A stretch of 64,000 bases of DNA from Psychrobacter sp. I-STPA6b (GTDB lineage Bacteria; Pseudomonadota; Gammaproteobacteria; Pseudomonadales; Moraxellaceae), in the NCBI RefSeq assembly GCF_020662265.1, contig NZ_VEWM01000022.1, positions 22,529 to 86,528 of the forward strand, given 5' to 3'. The notes below the pieces were generated by a model that was given only the letters and a program-made list of their open reading frames with translations, was not told the origin of the DNA and searched no databases. A program made the position numbers and the translations under genes. Position 1 is the first letter of the stretch, and every line of letters begins with the position of its first letter. Positions 28,156 to 38,569 of this stretch are shown here, piece after piece.

Positions 28156-29109
28156 TTAGTTGATATATTCAAACATCGCACTGATAGACTCTTCGTTATT
28201 GATCCGGCGTAAACTTTCTGCCAGCATTGAGGCAATGCTTACTTGACGGATTTTATCACAGGCTTTGGCTTCAGCAGATAATGGGATAGTGTCTGTGACC
28301 ACAATCTCATCCAGTGCTGATTCACTGATATTTTTTAGGGCATTACCAGATAAAACAGGATGAGTGATGTAGCCAAGTACTCGGCGTGCGCCATTATCTT
28401 TTAGCGCTTGCGCTGCTTTGCACAGAGTTCCTGCGGTATCGACCATATCATCGACAATCACACAATCACGATCACGAACATCACCGATGATATTCATCAC
28501 TTGTGACTCATTTGCACGTGCGCGACGTTTATCAATAATCGCCAGATCGGTATCACCAAGCTGTTTTGCCATGGCACGGGCGCGCACCACACCGCCAACA
28601 TCCGGTGAGACAACCATTAAGTTATCATAGTCTTGCTGTAATAAGTCTCTTAATAACACAGGTGTGCCGTAGATATTATCGACTGGAATATCAAAGAATC
28701 CCTGAATTTGGTCTGAATGTAAATCTACAGTCATGACACGGTCAATGCTAACGATGTTTAACATATCAGCAACGACTTTGGCAGAGATAGGTACACGAGC
28801 AGAGCGGGGACGGCGGTCTTGGCGAGCATAACCAAAGTAAGGCATGACCGCAGTGATACGCCCAGCACTAGAGCGACGCAACGCATCTGCCATGACCATG
28901 ATTTCCATCAAATTATCATTGGTAGGCGCGCAGGTAGGCTGTAGGATAAAAACGTCTTTACCACGAACATGTTCTTTGATTTCGACAGCAATTTCGCCAT
29001 CAGAAAATCGAGTAACATCAGCTTTACCAAGGGGTATATGAAGGTGGTCGGCAACGGTTTTTGCCAGTTCGGGGTGGGCATTACCAGTAAAAATCGCCAA
29101 ATAAGGCAT
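28156..29109 (-). CDS. prs: ribose-phosphate pyrophosphokinase
   Basis: The 317-residue enzyme makes PRPP from ribose 5-phosphate and ATP. Visible motifs are [32 protein letters not shown] (ATP binding), [33 protein letters not shown] with the catalytic loop KRRARANES, and the PRPP motif [14 protein letters not shown]. It belongs to the conserved hemA / lolB-ispE / tRNA-Gln / prs / rplY / pth neighbourhood of gamma-proteobacteria. Confidence 0.97.
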   Translation of the reverse strand: MPYLAIFTGNAHPELAKTVADHLHIPLGKADVTRFSDGEIAVEIKEHVRGKDVFILQPTCAPTNDNLMEIMVMADALRRSSAGRITAVMPYFGYARQDRRPRSARVPISAKVVADMLNIVSIDRVMTVDLHSDQIQGFFDIPVDNIYGTPVLLRDLLQQDYDNLMVVSPDVGGVVRARAMAKQLGDTDLAIIDKRRARANESQVMNIIGDVRDRDCVIVDDMVDTAGTLCKAAQALKDNGARRVLGYITHPVLSGNALKNISESALDEIVVTDTIPLSAEAKACDKIRQVSIASMLAESLRRINNEESISAMFEYIN

Positions 29110-29218
29110 GACAAACGTCCTATTGATTGACTCAAGCAGTGACGACTAAGCAGTGTCTAACTGCTCAAAATAAGAAATATGATTAGAAAAGTATACTGAA
29201 CGCAAAGGATGATAAAAA

Positions 29219-29294
29219 TGGCAGGGGTAGCTGGACTCGAACCAACGAATGCCAGGATCAAAACCTGGTGCCTTACCAACTTGGCTATACCCCT
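29219..29294 (-). tRNA. tRNA-Gln (anticodon TTG), copy 1
   Basis: On the minus strand it reads AGGGGTATAGCCAAGTTGGT at the 5' end and closes with TACCCCT, G and an encoded CCA. The anticodon loop holds TTG. It is 76 nt and identical to the copy 240 bp away. It lies between ispE and prs. Confidence 0.96.
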
Positions 29295-29458
29295 GTAAAG
29301 GTTGGAAAACTTATTATTACAGAGTCTAATATAGACATTATACTGTAATAATTCCTAGTGGCGTTCGTTGCGAACTATACCGAACTTAGGACTAAGTTGT
29401 CAATCATAGTGGTTAATTTTGCTTAACTACTGTGATGGGTGATACAAAAAAGTATAAA

Positions 29459-29534
29459 TGGCAGGGGTAGCTGGACTCGAACCAACGAATGCCAGGATCA
29501 AAACCTGGTGCCTTACCAACTTGGCTATACCCCT
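29459..29534 (-). tRNA. tRNA-Gln (anticodon TTG), copy 2
   Basis: It is identical over all 76 nt to the gene at 29219-29294, in the same orientation and offset by exactly 240 bp. The flanking sequences differ, so only the tRNA itself is conserved or kept by gene conversion. Confidence 0.96.
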
Positions 29535-29643
29535 GTATGGGCGACCTATTATACATATATTTTTTTTGATTGCAAGTTTTTTAATCTGGTGTTATCACAT
29601 TTTTATCTTATTAATAGGTTCTTTATTGTCAAAAGTTGCTATT

Positions 29644-30609
29644 TTACTTTTGACTGAAAGTATTGGTGATTGTGTTTGTAATTATCGCTGTGCAGGGAGC
29701 TTGATGGATGGCATCTTTGATATCGCTCAAATATTGTGCCTCAAAAGGCAAGAAGACACAGCTACCTGAGCCAGTCATTCGTGCTGTGCTATGGGTAATA
29801 CCTTCAAGTGTGCGTAAGTAGTCTAGTGCCTGTTGGACAGGGTTACTAAGTTGGCATACGACAGGCTCAAACACATTGCAATACGGTGGATTGAGCTGAT
29901 ATAGATAGTCTGTATATTGATGGTGAATGTCTGTCAGTGGCACAGACGACATGTTGCGACATAAATCGGGGTGGGCAAATAGCTGCGCAGTACTAATGTG
30001 AGCTTGAGGTGTGAGCAAGACGTAGTGCTGTGCTGGTAGGTGGATGGCAGTTAACTTTTCACCAATCCCCTCAGCAATGGCATCTTGACCATATAAAAAG
30101 ATAGGTACATCTGCACCGACGGATGCGCCGATTTGTTGCAGTTGTTTGGTGGTTAAATTAAGTTGCCAAAGCTGATTTAGCGCCAGTAGTGTGCTGGCGG
30201 CATTAGATGAGCCTCCACCCAGACCTGCGCCGGTTGGTAGCTGTTTATCAAGATGAATCTTGATAATAGGCAGCTGTGTCGGTAGACACTGGTGTTTGTA
30301 TAGCCACTGCAACAGATGTTGTGTTGCTTTGATAATTAGGTTGTCTTGCGGGTTGGTCGTTAGCTCAATATCACAGTGTAGTGTGATGAGTTGTGTACTT
30401 AGCTCTGTAGCATCATTCACGGGTGTTAAGTTCGGGCTTATATAGTGTGAAGTCTGCCAAAATGATAAGGTATCGCCCCAGTCTAATAAACGAAAGACCG
30501 TTTGTAGGTTGTGATAACCATCATCACGTCGCCCTGTAATATGTAGAAACAGGTTGAGTTTAGCAACACTTCGCATGTGTAATGATGGTGGCGTATCAAA
30601 CTGTTTCAT
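29644..30609 (-). CDS. ispE: 4-diphosphocytidyl-2-C-methyl-D-erythritol kinase
   Basis: The 321-residue GHMP kinase carries out the ATP-dependent step of the MEP isoprenoid pathway. AKLNLFLHITGRRDDGYHNLQ is the conserved N-terminus; PTGAGLGGGSSNAAS is the ATP-binding GHMP motif; ARMTGSGSCVFLPF is the C-terminal motif. The start ATG overlaps the lolB stop as TAATG, so the two genes are translationally coupled. Confidence 0.95.
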   Translation of the reverse strand: MKQFDTPPSLHMRSVAKLNLFLHITGRRDDGYHNLQTVFRLLDWGDTLSFWQTSHYISPNLTPVNDATELSTQLITLHCDIELTTNPQDNLIIKATQHLLQWLYKHQCLPTQLPIIKIHLDKQLPTGAGLGGGSSNAASTLLALNQLWQLNLTTKQLQQIGASVGADVPIFLYGQDAIAEGIGEKLTAIHLPAQHYVLLTPQAHISTAQLFAHPDLCRNMSSVPLTDIHHQYTDYLYQLNPPYCNVFEPVVCQLSNPVQQALDYLRTLEGITHSTARMTGSGSCVFLPFEAQYLSDIKDAIHQAPCTAIITNTITNTFSQK

Positions 30610-31388
30610 TATTCGTCATCACCCGAGATATCAGTATTAGCAGTATCAGGGATGCTGTTTTCTTGTGTTGATGTAGGCTCATTGGCAGTTTGAAAATCTG
30701 GTTCACTATGCGTAATGGTCATAACCACCTTATGACCATCTTGTTTTTTGACTGTAATTCGATTGGGTAGTGTCGTATTAGGTGTATTGCTGTTCGGGTA
30801 TTCGAAGCTGGCAACCCAGTCACCATTGGTTGCGCTGGTTAGCTGATTCTGATTATTAAAGTCTAGGTCACTATCCGAAGGCGTTGGGCGCCCAGATATC
30901 CAGTAGGGAAGTTGAGAGATGGGTGCTTGCCAGCCAGTGGCTTGTTGTAGCAGTTCTTCAGGACTATTGGCAGTGATGGTACCTGCTTGTTCATTGATTA
31001 GTGTTGCCGTTTGACCATTATACTCTATGACGGTATGCCCAATGCCTAAAGCTCCCGTGAGATCTATGGTAAAGCGGTCACCATCTTGCGCCCACACATA
31101 AAAAGCACTGCCTGACTGTGCATTGTTTTGGGTATTTTGTGGCACGATAATACCAATTTTTCCACGGATACTGAAAGCCTGTAGACGGCTGGGCGTCTTG
31201 CTATCAGCTAAGGTGCTGGTTGCAGTTGGCTGATGTAAACCAGTTGTGGTTTGGCATCCAGTTAGTCCAAGGAGTCCAAACATGGAGGCTGTAATAACCA
31301 AGCGACTGTGTTTAAGAATAGGCTGAATAAGAGAAGCATAGCGTTGATGTATATTTTTGTGGGTTATATCATACATGGTCAAAATCAT
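30609..31388 (-). CDS. lolB: outer membrane lipoprotein LolB
   Basis: The 259-residue protein is the acceptor that inserts lipoproteins into the outer membrane. The lipobox LTGC gives Cys45 after a long N-region; an in-frame ATG four codons in (31376) is an alternative start. The mature part has FSIRGKIGIIVPQNTQNNAQ and FYVWAQDGDRFTIDLTGALG, typical LolB strands, then PYWISGRPTP. The C-terminal tail is Thr/Asn/Asp-rich and longer than in E. coli. It sits between a TPR gene and ispE as in relatives. Confidence 0.92.
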   Translation of the reverse strand: MILTMYDITHKNIHQRYASLIQPILKHSRLVITASMFGLLGLTGCQTTTGLHQPTATSTLADSKTPSRLQAFSIRGKIGIIVPQNTQNNAQSGSAFYVWAQDGDRFTIDLTGALGIGHTVIEYNGQTATLINEQAGTITANSPEELLQQATGWQAPISQLPYWISGRPTPSDSDLDFNNQNQLTSATNGDWVASFEYPNSNTPNTTLPNRITVKKQDGHKVVMTITHSEPDFQTANEPTSTQENSIPDTANTDISGDDE

Positions 31389-31454
31389 CCTAAAATCATA
31401 TGAAGTGTTAAGTGTATTTAGAGTGGTTTAGTGTGAGTATTTTAGAGCTTTGCG

Positions 31455-33518
31455 TTAATATGACTGTATTTGGTCAGCGACATTTTTTTGTCCAAAGGCA
31501 AAGCGGTTTTGCAAATCTTGTAGCAGTACGCTGACTTGTTCATCGTTGCCTAAGCCTTGATAAGCACGTAACAGTAAGACACCTGTTTTTAAGGTTGGCA
31601 TGACTTCGTAAGGAATACTGAGTCGGTCAATGACTTCTTGGTATTTTGATTGGGCTAACGCATCTGATGCTAATAAATTAAGCGCTTGCAAATAGCTATC
31701 GCTATCATAGTTTGGATTACCAAAAGGAATCGCAACGATATCACGAGCAATGCGCAATCCTTGTGCGCTGTCTTTGCCCGATTCAAATAATAAAGTAGCA
31801 TATGCCAGTCGGTATTCTGTATTTTCTGGGTCTAATGCCAACAAGTGCGATAGTACCTTTTGTTTTGCATCATAGTCTGCTTTATTATCAAATAGTTGTG
31901 CTTGAGCAAATAGAACGTCCACATCGTCAGGGTAGCGCTGGCTAGCTTCTTGTAATACTTGCTGTGCTTGCTCTGTTTTGTCCAAATGCCGAAGTATCTC
32001 AGCCTGTAAAACAGCACTTTCGGGAGCATAAATATCAAACTGTGCGCTCAGTTTATCAAGTGTTGCTAGTGCTGCATCAGGGTCATTATTAAGCAGTTGG
32101 ATAGCGACCACTTTGCGCCGTGCAGATAGCACTAAATCCTCTTGCATCACTTTCGATAGATAGCGCTCAGCCATGGCATAGTTATGTTGCCGTTCAGCAC
32201 TGATGCCAAGATAGTAATATGCCTGATCTAGGTAATATGGTGAGGTTGCTAAATCAAGTAGTAACTCGTCCGCTTGTGAGTAAGCTTCGATATCAATACC
32301 CACTAAGGCTGCCAGCAGGGTAATCTCTTCATCTTGTTTAAAGCGTTGATGCGCTTGTAGAAGTAGCTCCCATGCTTGCTGAGACTGCTTTCGTGCAAGT
32401 CGATAGCGGATTTCATAAAGATATAATCCCTTACTATCTGGTAGTCGTTGCCTTTCTGTACTGATATAGTCAATGACATCCGTAGCAGGCAATATTTTTT
32501 GTAAAATATCTGCTTTTAGGGTAATAAAAGGTTCATTATCCGGTTGATGCTTTAGTGCTTTACTAATATTAACTAAAGCAAGCTCTGGTTGACCGAACTG
32601 CAATTGTAAACCAGCTTGCATAACAAGTAGTGATGGATTTTCATGATCAGGCAACTGTTGTAATAAGGATAATAGTTGCTGTTGGTCACTTGCATTATTG
32701 GGATAAATACCAATTAATATTTCACTTAAATCTGCTTGTGGATCATAGGTAAGTATTTGGTTAAGCGCATCACTGGCAGTATTGTAATCATGGGCTTTGA
32801 GTGCTAAGTGCGCAACATAAAACCATGCAGGAATGTGATCAGGGTTTTGTTGTTGCCATGCTTGAGCAAATGCAAGTGACTCTTGGACAGGCTCATTTTT
32901 TAATGATAGATTTAATGCGCGCTCAAAGACAGCGGTGGCGTTATCATTAAAAGCTTGCTGTTTATAGATTTGTAGAGCCTTAGTAATATCTCCACGATCA
33001 GCATCAAACTCAGCCTGCAACAGTGCATATAAGCTGGGTTGGCGAGTAGGTATTATATTTGCTGAAGTCTGGCTTGTTGTTTGTTGAGAGGAGTCATTCA
33101 TTACATCTGTTGTAGGATTTGCTACACTACGGATGCCGCCACTCTCGGTATTATCATTTTGGGTTGTGTGTTGCTGGCTATCTGTATCAGGCTGGTCAGT
33201 ATCTGTTTGGTTACCTTGTGAATAAGAGGGCAGTAAGATTCTTAACAATGAGTCAAATACATTGGCTTGGGCATGGCTTGGATAAAAACTGCTACTTAGT
33301 GTGATACAAATCCCCATCATGAATGGCATAAGTTTTTTTTGAGAGGAGTTTTCACCATCTATTATTTGGGAAGATGTTGCTGTGTTGGGCAAAGACAGTC
33401 TGTTTTTTAGCCCAATAGCTGTTGCCTGCCCAAGAAGATGTTTAGGCTGGTGCTGTGGATGAGAAGATAAAGTTGATAAAGACATAAGTAAAATAAAAGC
33501 TGACAGACCAATTGGCAT
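31455..33518 (-). CDS. tetratricopeptide repeat protein, exported
   Basis: The 687-residue protein consists from about residue 150 on of TPR-like helical repeats (for example DRGDITKALQIYKQQAFNDN, QAYYYLGISAERQHNYAMAE and VLQEASQRYPDDVDVLFAQAQ). The N-terminus has two possible export signals: the first 18 residues, and a better one from Met64 with a core MGICITLSSSFYPSHAQA, so the true start may be near 33329. A low-complexity Gln/Thr/Asp-rich linker follows. It is 66 bp upstream of lolB and probably in its operon, which suggests an envelope role as a protein-interaction scaffold. Confidence 0.85.
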   Translation of the reverse strand: MPIGLSAFILLMSLSTLSSHPQHQPKHLLGQATAIGLKNRLSLPNTATSSQIIDGENSSQKKLMPFMMGICITLSSSFYPSHAQANVFDSLLRILLPSYSQGNQTDTDQPDTDSQQHTTQNDNTESGGIRSVANPTTDVMNDSSQQTTSQTSANIIPTRQPSLYALLQAEFDADRGDITKALQIYKQQAFNDNATAVFERALNLSLKNEPVQESLAFAQAWQQQNPDHIPAWFYVAHLALKAHDYNTASDALNQILTYDPQADLSEILIGIYPNNASDQQQLLSLLQQLPDHENPSLLVMQAGLQLQFGQPELALVNISKALKHQPDNEPFITLKADILQKILPATDVIDYISTERQRLPDSKGLYLYEIRYRLARKQSQQAWELLLQAHQRFKQDEEITLLAALVGIDIEAYSQADELLLDLATSPYYLDQAYYYLGISAERQHNYAMAERYLSKVMQEDLVLSARRKVVAIQLLNNDPDAALATLDKLSAQFDIYAPESAVLQAEILRHLDKTEQAQQVLQEASQRYPDDVDVLFAQAQLFDNKADYDAKQKVLSHLLALDPENTEYRLAYATLLFESGKDSAQGLRIARDIVAIPFGNPNYDSDSYLQALNLLASDALAQSKYQEVIDRLSIPYEVMPTLKTGVLLLRAYQGLGNDEQVSVLLQDLQNRFAFGQKNVADQIQSY

Positions 33519-33743
33519 TATATAATTATGGATGTGGGATACAATAGTGAACTTGTTAAGATAAACACTGATAAGGTTAACAACCTGTAATATTATGAAC
33601 TCCTTATTTATTCAGTGGTATAATTGGCAGTTTTTAATTTAACATGTTTTTATCAATTCATTTTAATTTTGGCTAAATTTTTAAATATTGGATAGATATT
33701 TAAAAAATTACTATAACTGACATCGATATGGTCTATTTCGCAT

Positions 33744-35141
33744 ATGAGATTAGTGGTCATTGGGGTTAATCACAAAACAGCGCCTGTTGCTTTGCGTGAG
33801 CGCTTGGCATTTGTGGGTGATGAACTGACGACAGCCTTACAACAAATCGACCATTTTACCGATGGTAGCGTGATTGTCTCTACGTGTAATCGTACAGAGA
33901 TTTACGCCCTTGCACCCTTATCTTTATCTGCTTTAAATGAGTCAGCAACTTCTCAAAATAAACAGCCAGATAAGAAGATAGCGTCTGAGACAGCATATAT
34001 ACAAGATGGACATGGTGGCTATGAGGTTTTGATAAAAGCCACCATTACACGGCTGATTGAGTGGTTAGCTCACTTTAAGGGACTGACTATTGAAGATGTT
34101 AAGCCCTATTTATATATCCATACCACCACACAAGCATTAAATCACTGGTTGCGGGTGGCAGCTGGTTTAGACTCAATGATTCTGGGTGAGCCACAGATAT
34201 TTGGTCAGATAAAACAAGCCGTGAATCTGGCACAACAAGTGCGTGATATGTCCAGTGAGATGCACTGGGTGATTGAGCAAATTTTTGGTGCTGCCAAACA
34301 AGTCCGTAATGATACGGAAGTTGGCTCACAGGCAGTCTCTTTAGGTTTTGCTGCTGCCAAGTTGGTGACACAGATTTTTGATAAGCCAGAGCATACCACA
34401 CTGTTGGTTGTGGCGGCTGGTGAGATGAACCGTCTGGTCGCAACCCATATTGCAGAGCTTGGTGTCTCTCGGATTATTATTTGTAATCGTAGCCCTGAGC
34501 GTGCGCAATTATTAGCTGACCAGCTTGCCAGAGCAGGTAGGCATATTGAAGTTTATCCATTATCACAACTGGCTGAAGTCTTACCACAGGCAGATATTGT
34601 CAGCAGTTGTAGTGGTAGTATGGATGCTCTGATTGATAAAAATATGACACGTCATGCACTAAAACAGCGTCGTTATCAGCCAATGTTAATGGTAGATTTA
34701 GCTGTGCCTCGCGATATTGAGCCTGCCGTTAGTCGTATGGATGATGTGTATCTATACTCCATTGATGATTTACAACATGTCATCGAAGGCAATCTGGAGC
34801 AACGTCGTCAGGCTGCGGTTGAAGCAGAGCTTCTGGTCAGTCATCTGGTGGTGGAAATTGAGCATCGTTTTCAAGTGCGTCAGGTGGGTAGTGAGATTCA
34901 TGAATATAGAAATGCTGCGCACAGTCGAGCAGAGCAGTTATTAGCAGAGTCCTTAGTTCAGCTTAGACAGGGCAATGAGTCACCTGAAGCTATTATGACC
35001 GAGTTGACTCGGCGTTTAACCCAAACTTTGACCCATGCTCCCTCAAAGCTAATGCGTAAAGCTGCCAGAGAAGGAGATAGTGAAATGCTTGCATTGGTTG
35101 TCACAGGGTTAAATGATGCGTATCGTCAGCGTTTAAAATAA
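33744..35141 (+). CDS. hemA: glutamyl-tRNA reductase
   Basis: The 465-residue enzyme reduces Glu-tRNA to glutamate-1-semialdehyde, the first step of C5 haem synthesis. VIGVNHKTAPVALRERLAF opens the protein, the catalytic cysteine is Cys48 in STCNRTE, LILGEPQIFGQIKQA-like sequence follows, and the NADPH domain has VAAGEMNRLVATHI and FICNRSPERAQ-like motifs. The C-terminal dimerisation helices complete it. An Asn/Lys-rich insert near residues 70-85 lengthens it compared with E. coli HemA. It is divergent from the TPR-lolB-ispE operon. Confidence 0.96.
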   Translation: MRLVVIGVNHKTAPVALRERLAFVGDELTTALQQIDHFTDGSVIVSTCNRTEIYALAPLSLSALNESATSQNKQPDKKIASETAYIQDGHGGYEVLIKATITRLIEWLAHFKGLTIEDVKPYLYIHTTTQALNHWLRVAAGLDSMILGEPQIFGQIKQAVNLAQQVRDMSSEMHWVIEQIFGAAKQVRNDTEVGSQAVSLGFAAAKLVTQIFDKPEHTTLLVVAAGEMNRLVATHIAELGVSRIIICNRSPERAQLLADQLARAGRHIEVYPLSQLAEVLPQADIVSSCSGSMDALIDKNMTRHALKQRRYQPMLMVDLAVPRDIEPAVSRMDDVYLYSIDDLQHVIEGNLEQRRQAAVEAELLVSHLVVEIEHRFQVRQVGSEIHEYRNAAHSRAEQLLAESLVQLRQGNESPEAIMTELTRRLTQTLTHAPSKLMRKAAREGDSEMLALVVTGLNDAYRQRLK

Positions 35142-35304
35142 AGTTGTACTATTGATGAGTCATACTTACAATATTAAGTATGGTTGTTTACATTTAATAT
35201 TTTAATATCAAGCAAGTAATTTTGCGACATCGTCAGTTGTGAAGCTATTTTTGTGTTTCACTATTTTATTAGATTTTATTATTACATCAGATAAGGAGTA
35301 TCTT

Positions 35305-36450
35305 ATGCCAGCATTACGCCAAGACATCGATCCCGATGGATTATTAGAATATTCAGTGGTTTATACCGACCGTGCATTAAACCACATGTCGCAAGTCTTT
35401 CAACAAGTGATGCGTGATTTATCAGCCAATCTAAAAGAAGTCTATCAAGCCGATGCCGTTGCCATTGTCTCAGGCTCTGGTACGTTTGCAATGGAAGCAG
35501 TTGCTCGTCAACTTGCCAATGATAAAAACTGTCTTATTATTCGTAATGGTTGGTTTAGCTACCGTTGGACGCAAATCTTAGAAAAAGGCAAAATTGCCAA
35601 ATCCAGCACCGTATTAACAGCCAGTCGTCAAGAAGATGATGTTGAAAATGGTGAACCTGCTCCCTTTGCACCAGTCGCCATTGAAGAAGCAGTGGCTGCT
35701 ATCAAAGAGCAAAAGCCAGATGTGGTCTTTGCCCCACATGTTGAAACTGCATCGGGTATGATATTGCCAGATGACTATATCAAAGCGTTAAGCGAGGCGG
35801 TGCATAGCGTGGGTGGTTTATTGGTCATTGACTGTATCGCCTCAGGTTGCATTTGGTTAGATATGAAAGCATTGGGGATTGATGTTATCGTTTCTGCTCC
35901 ACAAAAAGGCTGGAGTAGCACCCCTTGTGCTGGCGTGGTATTGCTAAATGACACGGCTGTAGAGCGTGTAGAAAATAGTGAATCAGACAGCTTTAGCTTA
36001 GATTTAAAACAGTGGTTAAATATCATGCGAGCCTTTGAAAATGGCGGGCATGCGTATCATGCGACCATGCCAACCGATGGTTTACGTCAATTCCGTGATG
36101 TGTTGCTAGAAGCAAAAGAATTTGGTTTTGAAAACTTGCGTGATGCACAGTGGGAGCTTGGCAATCGTATCCGTGATTTGCTAGAAGATAACGGCTTTGA
36201 AAGTGTCGCAGGGGAAGGCTATCAAGCCCCTGGTGTGGTGGTTTGTTATACCGATGATGATGACATTCATAAAGGCAAAGCCTTTGTCGAGCAAGGCGTA
36301 CAGATTGCTGCTGGTGTGCCTCTACAATGCGATGAACCTGCTAACTTTAAAACCTTCCGTTTAGGCTTATTTGGTATTGATAAACTTAAAGATGTGGACG
36401 GTGCGGTGAGTCGTTTTGAGGAAGTGTTGAAAAAGGTACTTGCAAAGTAA
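35305..36450 (+). CDS. class V aminotransferase (alanine--glyoxylate aminotransferase-like)
   Basis: The 381-residue PLP enzyme starts at ATG 35305, where TAAGGAG lies about 7 bp upstream. AIVSGSGTFAMEAVARQ is the cofactor phosphate site, FAPHVETASGM binds substrate, LLVIDCIASG contains the aspartate that holds the pyridine nitrogen, and Lys201 in SAPQKGWSS is the predicted Schiff-base lysine. It resembles the AGXT/serine-glyoxylate/2-aminoethylphosphonate-pyruvate aminotransferase group; the amino donor cannot be decided. It is monocistronic with a strong terminator. Confidence 0.9.
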   Translation: MPALRQDIDPDGLLEYSVVYTDRALNHMSQVFQQVMRDLSANLKEVYQADAVAIVSGSGTFAMEAVARQLANDKNCLIIRNGWFSYRWTQILEKGKIAKSSTVLTASRQEDDVENGEPAPFAPVAIEEAVAAIKEQKPDVVFAPHVETASGMILPDDYIKALSEAVHSVGGLLVIDCIASGCIWLDMKALGIDVIVSAPQKGWSSTPCAGVVLLNDTAVERVENSESDSFSLDLKQWLNIMRAFENGGHAYHATMPTDGLRQFRDVLLEAKEFGFENLRDAQWELGNRIRDLLEDNGFESVAGEGYQAPGVVVCYTDDDDIHKGKAFVEQGVQIAAGVPLQCDEPANFKTFRLGLFGIDKLKDVDGAVSRFEEVLKKVLAK

Positions 36451-36481
36451 CATTGCACTTTTTAGCTACTAACTGCTAAAT

Positions 36482-36516
36482 AAAAAGGTGGGCTGTTTAG
36501 ATAGCCCACCTTTTTA
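36482..36516. terminator. bidirectional terminator
   Basis: AAAAAGGTGGGCT and AGCCCACCTTTTT form a perfect 13-bp stem between the convergent aminotransferase and acyl-CoA synthetase genes. Confidence 0.9.
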
Positions 36517-36555
36517 TCCATCCAAATTAACAAAAACTTGTTAAAGCTCAAGCCT

Positions 36556-38211
36556 TTAATGCTTAACCTTTGGCTCTTCATGTGCCAAAGACTTGGCAGC
36601 TTGTCTTAGCTCAAATTTTTGTACTTTACCCGTACTGGTTTTGGGGGTTTCAGCAAAAATAATATGCTTAGGAACTTTAAACCCTGATAAATGCTGACGG
36701 CAATGCTCCAGCACCTGTTCACGCTCTAGACTGCAACCCTCAGCAATCTCAATAAAGGCAACTGGGATTTCACCCCATTTATCATGAGGGGCGGCAACTA
36801 CCGCACAACTGACGATTTCGGGCATTTTATACAAGATATTTTCCACCTCAATACTAGAGATGTTTTCACCACCAGAGATGATGATGTCTTTGAGCCTATC
36901 CATGATTTTGATATAGCCATCAGGATATTTTACCCCCAAATCCCCTGTACGAAACCAGCCATCACGAAATGCCACTTCGGTATTTTTACGGCTTTTTAGA
37001 TAGCCTTTCATCACCATATTACCACGCAATGCCAGCTCGCCCATCTCTTCACCATCAGCAGCCACAGGCTCGGTTGTGCCTTGTTTAAACACCTCAAAGC
37101 CTGCCATCAAATGCGATACCACCCCTTGACGTGACTTTTTGGCGGCACGTTCAGATATGCTCAGCTCGTTCCATTCGTCATGCTCCGCACATAAGGTCAC
37201 AGGGCCATAAACTTCGGTCAGCCCATAAACGTGGGTGATATGAAAGCCAATATTTTCCATTTTCTCTAGCATAGACTCCGATGGTGGTGCACCTGCCACC
37301 CAGCCTTTAACTTTATGGCTGATGGCATTTTGTAGGCTGGCATCACCACTGGCAATCATATTATGCACCACAGGAGCGGCACAATAATGGCTGACCTTAT
37401 ACTTATCAATTAAACGTAAAATCAAATCTGCGTCAATCTTACGCAAGCACACATTTACCCCTGCACGCTCGGCTATTGTCCATGGAAAGCACCAACCATT
37501 ACAGTGAAATAAAGGCAACGTCCAAAGATAGACAGGGTGCTTGGGCATGTCCCAATCTAGCACATTAGAGATGGCGTTAAGGGCTGCCCCTCGATGATGA
37601 TATACCACACCTTTGGGGATACCAGTTGTGCCAGAGGTATAATTTAGAGCGATAGCGTCCCATTCATCATCAGGTTTTTCCCAATTATCTAGCTTATCAC
37701 CACTAGCGACCAATGCCTCATAGCTCATTTGTCCAAAAGCTGGACACTCAATAGCAGAGTCAGTGGCGTGAATGAGGATTAAATCTGGGAAAGTCTCTTC
37801 AATCACCTCGACAAAACGGGCAAATTCACTGTCCAAAATCAGCACCTTCGCCTCAGAATGTTGCAAGCAAAAAGTTAGGGCGTTGATGTCCAAACGGGTA
37901 TTTAGAGTACATAACACTGCCCCTGCCATCGGCACTCCAAAGGCAACCTCAACCATAGCAGGTACATTGGGCAACATTACCGCTACCGTATCATTTTTAT
38001 CAATCCCTAATTTACGCAAACCATCGGCAAGCTGACGACAACGGGTAAATGTCTGCCCCCACGTTTGCGTTAGCTCATTATGTTGTAGATCATCATAAAT
38101 AATGGCAACTTTATCAGGATAGATAAATGCACTGCGTTCGATAAAGTCAATGGGGGTAAGTGGTTGAAAGTTGGCAGGTGTCTTGCTCAGACCAGTATGG
38201 AAGTCTGTCAT
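36556..38211 (-). CDS. AMP-dependent acyl-CoA synthetase
   Basis: The 551-residue enzyme belongs to the adenylate-forming superfamily. The phosphate loop is YTSGTTGIPKGVVYHHRG, the adenine motif is HVYGLTEVYGP, the hinge region is WFRTGDLGVKYPDGYIKIMDR and the catalytic lysine region is PKTSTGKVQKFELR. Length and motifs match the AlkK-like medium-chain fatty acid or aryl-acid CoA ligases that act in the cytoplasm. It lies near the FadH-like reductase and the FadL-type porin gene, which is compatible with fatty-acid use, but the substrate is not certain. Confidence 0.92.
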   Translation of the reverse strand: MTDFHTGLSKTPANFQPLTPIDFIERSAFIYPDKVAIIYDDLQHNELTQTWGQTFTRCRQLADGLRKLGIDKNDTVAVMLPNVPAMVEVAFGVPMAGAVLCTLNTRLDINALTFCLQHSEAKVLILDSEFARFVEVIEETFPDLILIHATDSAIECPAFGQMSYEALVASGDKLDNWEKPDDEWDAIALNYTSGTTGIPKGVVYHHRGAALNAISNVLDWDMPKHPVYLWTLPLFHCNGWCFPWTIAERAGVNVCLRKIDADLILRLIDKYKVSHYCAAPVVHNMIASGDASLQNAISHKVKGWVAGAPPSESMLEKMENIGFHITHVYGLTEVYGPVTLCAEHDEWNELSISERAAKKSRQGVVSHLMAGFEVFKQGTTEPVAADGEEMGELALRGNMVMKGYLKSRKNTEVAFRDGWFRTGDLGVKYPDGYIKIMDRLKDIIISGGENISSIEVENILYKMPEIVSCAVVAAPHDKWGEIPVAFIEIAEGCSLEREQVLEHCRQHLSGFKVPKHIIFAETPKTSTGKVQKFELRQAAKSLAHEEPKVKH

Positions 38212-38566
38212 TGGATAGTCCTTTATCTGTCGTCAAAGAACCGTAAATCCGTTACGGTATCAAGCTTGCTTGCTGTACTATCTATACTCACTTTTTTAGT
38301 AAAATAAGGTATCGGAGTTACCTTTCTTTGACGGAATTTAATAAATACATGATGAGTGTGTGGATTACACGCTTTGATTATAGCCTATCTTTTGGGAAAA
38401 GTGAAAGTAGTAAATAGTAAGATAAGCCATTGTTAATATTAGTATTGTCGGCTGAAATACTGATAACAGATAGACACGTTAATTACAATTAAAAAATGCT
38501 TTTAATATACTTGTAACCATTTGATTTTAATATTTTTTATATAAAAGCTTATATTAGGGAGAATGG
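38212..38566. promoter_or_regulatory. upstream region of the acyl-CoA synthetase with two inverted repeats
   Basis: ACCGTAA/TTACGGT (38240-38258) and AAGGTA/TACCTT (38306-38324) are inverted repeats 29-113 bp upstream of the synthetase start. They are candidate operators for its own regulator, which is not in the window. I see no gene in this 355-bp stretch. Confidence 0.4.
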
Positions 38567-38569
38567 GTG

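Noticed and set aside
29439..29769. Plus-strand frames across tRNA-Gln copy 2 (beginning MAGVAGLEPTNARIKTW)
   Set aside because: The conserved-looking start is the translated complement of the tRNA, a common false annotation.
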